Part shown: positions 5,713 through 6,603 of the stretch, one piece after another
Layout of the letters: every line of letters starts with the position of its first letter
Numbering within the stretch: the first letter of the stretch is position 1
DNA from: Victivallales bacterium
GTDB lineage: Bacteria; Verrucomicrobiota; Lentisphaeria; Oligosphaerales; Lenti-02
Assembly: GCA_018648945.1 (NCBI GenBank)
Contig: JABGQJ010000432.1
Span: 1-6,603, forward strand
DNA: 6,603 bases
Direction of reading: 5' to 3'
Position numbers and translations under genes: made by a program
The notes under the pieces: generated by a model
The model's input: only the letters and a program-made list of their open reading frames with translations
The model's database searches: none
What the model was told of the DNA's origin: nothing

Positions 5713-6603
5713 ATGCTTCCTGGACCACGAAACGTCTGGCTGGCCGCCGCTGTTTCCATCTGCCTGGCGAGTGCGCCGCTGCGCGCGGAGACCGTCTACG
5801 AGACGTCCCGCTTCCGGCTGTTGCTGGCAGCGGATGGCGTCGTTTCCTCGCTGAAGCAGTTGCCCAGCCAGCGGGAGTGCCTAGCTACCGGTTGGCGGCA
5901 GCGGCTGGCCTCGGTCGTGGTCGACGGCAAACGACGTGAAGCCCGGTCCGCCACCACCACGCCGGACGGGCTGGTCCTTACCTTCCGGGACTGTGATACC
6001 AGCCTGCTCCTGCAGGTTGGGCCCGCGCCGGATTGGCTCCGCTTCACCTTGCGCGCCGTCCGGGGAACGCGTCCGACCCGCGTGGATCTGGTGCGGATTC
6101 CTTTTGGCATCAATGGCACGGTGGGACGCAAACTAAACATCGTCTACGACGATCAGACAGCCGTTTGCGTGCTGGCCGCGAGTCAGCAGGTGGACTGTCG
6201 TGTATTGGGGCGCAAGAACCGGTACTTGGGGGCAGCTACTCAGGATACGCCAGGCCCGAAACTGGAGGGGGCTTCCGCCGCCCTGATCGTCTGTCCCCCA
6301 GGCGAATTCCCGGCCATTGCCCGCCGCGCAGCCCACGCCTTTGGCATGCTGACCAACGAGACCCCGGGTGGGGTGCCGGTGAAGGAGACCGATGTGGTGC
6401 GCGGTTCCTACTACTTCATCGGCTTCGGCGAAAAGGACGTGGACCGCATGATCGCCGACTGCACGCAGGCCGGGGTCAAGCAGGTGATGCTGAACTCCGG
6501 CGCCTGGTGTACGAAGGTGGGGCACTACGAGCTGAACGAACGGAACTACCCGCACGGCCTGGCCGGACTCAAGGCGACCGTGGATCGACTGCACGAAGCA
6601 GGC
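5713..6603 (+). CDS. Secreted clan-D (alpha-galactosidase-like) glycoside hydrolase, N-terminal part
   Basis: The frame is open for 297 codons from the ATG at 5713 to the window end, so only the N-terminal part is visible. Residues 1-25 form a signal peptide (basic start, hydrophobic AAAVSICLA core, likely cut after PLRA). Residues about 27-215 look like a beta-sandwich N-terminal domain, as seen before the barrel in GH36-type enzymes and in relatives from PVC bacteria. From about 230 a TIM barrel seems to begin: SYYFIGFGEKDVDRMIADC, then a strand-like VKQVMLNSGAW (255-265), then ELNERNYPHGLAGLKATVDRLHEAG (273-297). The YP-x-GL-x-x-LK-x-x-x-D-x-x-H-x-x-G pattern is typical of the barrel in melibiase and alpha-galactosidase families. 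The catalytic Asp residues would lie beyond the window, so activity cannot be judged. GGAGGA at 5698-5703, spaced 9 nt, fixes the start. It is transcribed divergently from the pseudopilin gene. The family assignment is moderate; that it is an exported protein is firmer. Confidence 0.72.
   Translation, partial: MLPGPRNVWLAAAVSICLASAPLRAETVYETSRFRLLLAADGVVSSLKQLPSQRECLATGWRQRLASVVVDGKRREARSATTTPDGLVLTFRDCDTSLLLQVGPAPDWLRFTLRAVRGTRPTRVDLVRIPFGINGTVGRKLNIVYDDQTAVCVLAASQQVDCRVLGRKNRYLGAATQDTPGPKLEGASAALIVCPPGEFPAIARRAAHAFGMLTNETPGGVPVKETDVVRGSYYFIGFGEKDVDRMIADCTQAGVKQVMLNSGAWCTKVGHYELNERNYPHGLAGLKATVDRLHEAG

Noticed and set aside
1..6603. Search for CRISPR repeats, tRNA or rRNA genes, transposases and attachment sites
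   Set aside because: By eye, no regularly spaced repeats, cloverleaf-like segments, transposase motifs or flanking direct repeats were seen; the space is filled by five protein genes.

Overview
The window is GC-rich and densely coding. It suggests a free-living or host-associated polysaccharide degrader of the PVC superphylum, most likely Lentisphaerota or a close Verrucomicrobiota/Kiritimatiellota relative. The main clue is the pseudopilin gene: its N-terminus ([18 protein letters not shown], then a MLLPAL segment and an Ala/Arg-rich helix) and its C-terminal H-X9-DG motif are the combination found in large paralogous families in those phyla. Secreted glycoside hydrolases of unusual architecture fit the same picture. 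The lineage call is an inference from protein style; there is no rRNA or other marker gene here.

Layout, left to right. Bases 1-4780 hold three minus-strand genes, transcribed right to left, that form a tight operon. The first is a polytopic membrane protein of unknown function (start 4780, stop at 3971). The second is a secreted protein with two jelly-roll-like beta-sandwich halves (GTG start at 3974, stop at 2901). The third is a large secreted glycoside hydrolase of GH42 type (start 2904), which is open and runs off the left edge after 968 codons. Both junctions are 4-nt stop/start overlaps (GTGA and ATGA), so the three products are probably translationally coupled. Bases 4781-4941 are intergenic and contain overlapping inverted repeats in the leader of this operon. 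Bases 4942-5577 encode the pseudopilin-like protein on the minus strand. Bases 5578-5712 are a divergent intergenic region. From 5713 a plus-strand gene encodes a second secreted protein, resembling clan-D (alpha-galactosidase-like) glycoside hydrolases, and runs off the right edge.

Taken together this reads as part of a carbohydrate-degradation locus. Two unrelated exported glycoside hydrolases, one beta-galactosidase-like and one alpha-galactosidase-like, flank a cell-surface or secretion-related pseudopilin. A possible carbohydrate-binding protein and a membrane protein are co-translated with the GH42-type enzyme. Substrate and regulation cannot be read from the sequence. No tRNA, rRNA, CRISPR array, insertion sequence or phage feature was seen, and there is no gene-free stretch longer than about 160 bases.
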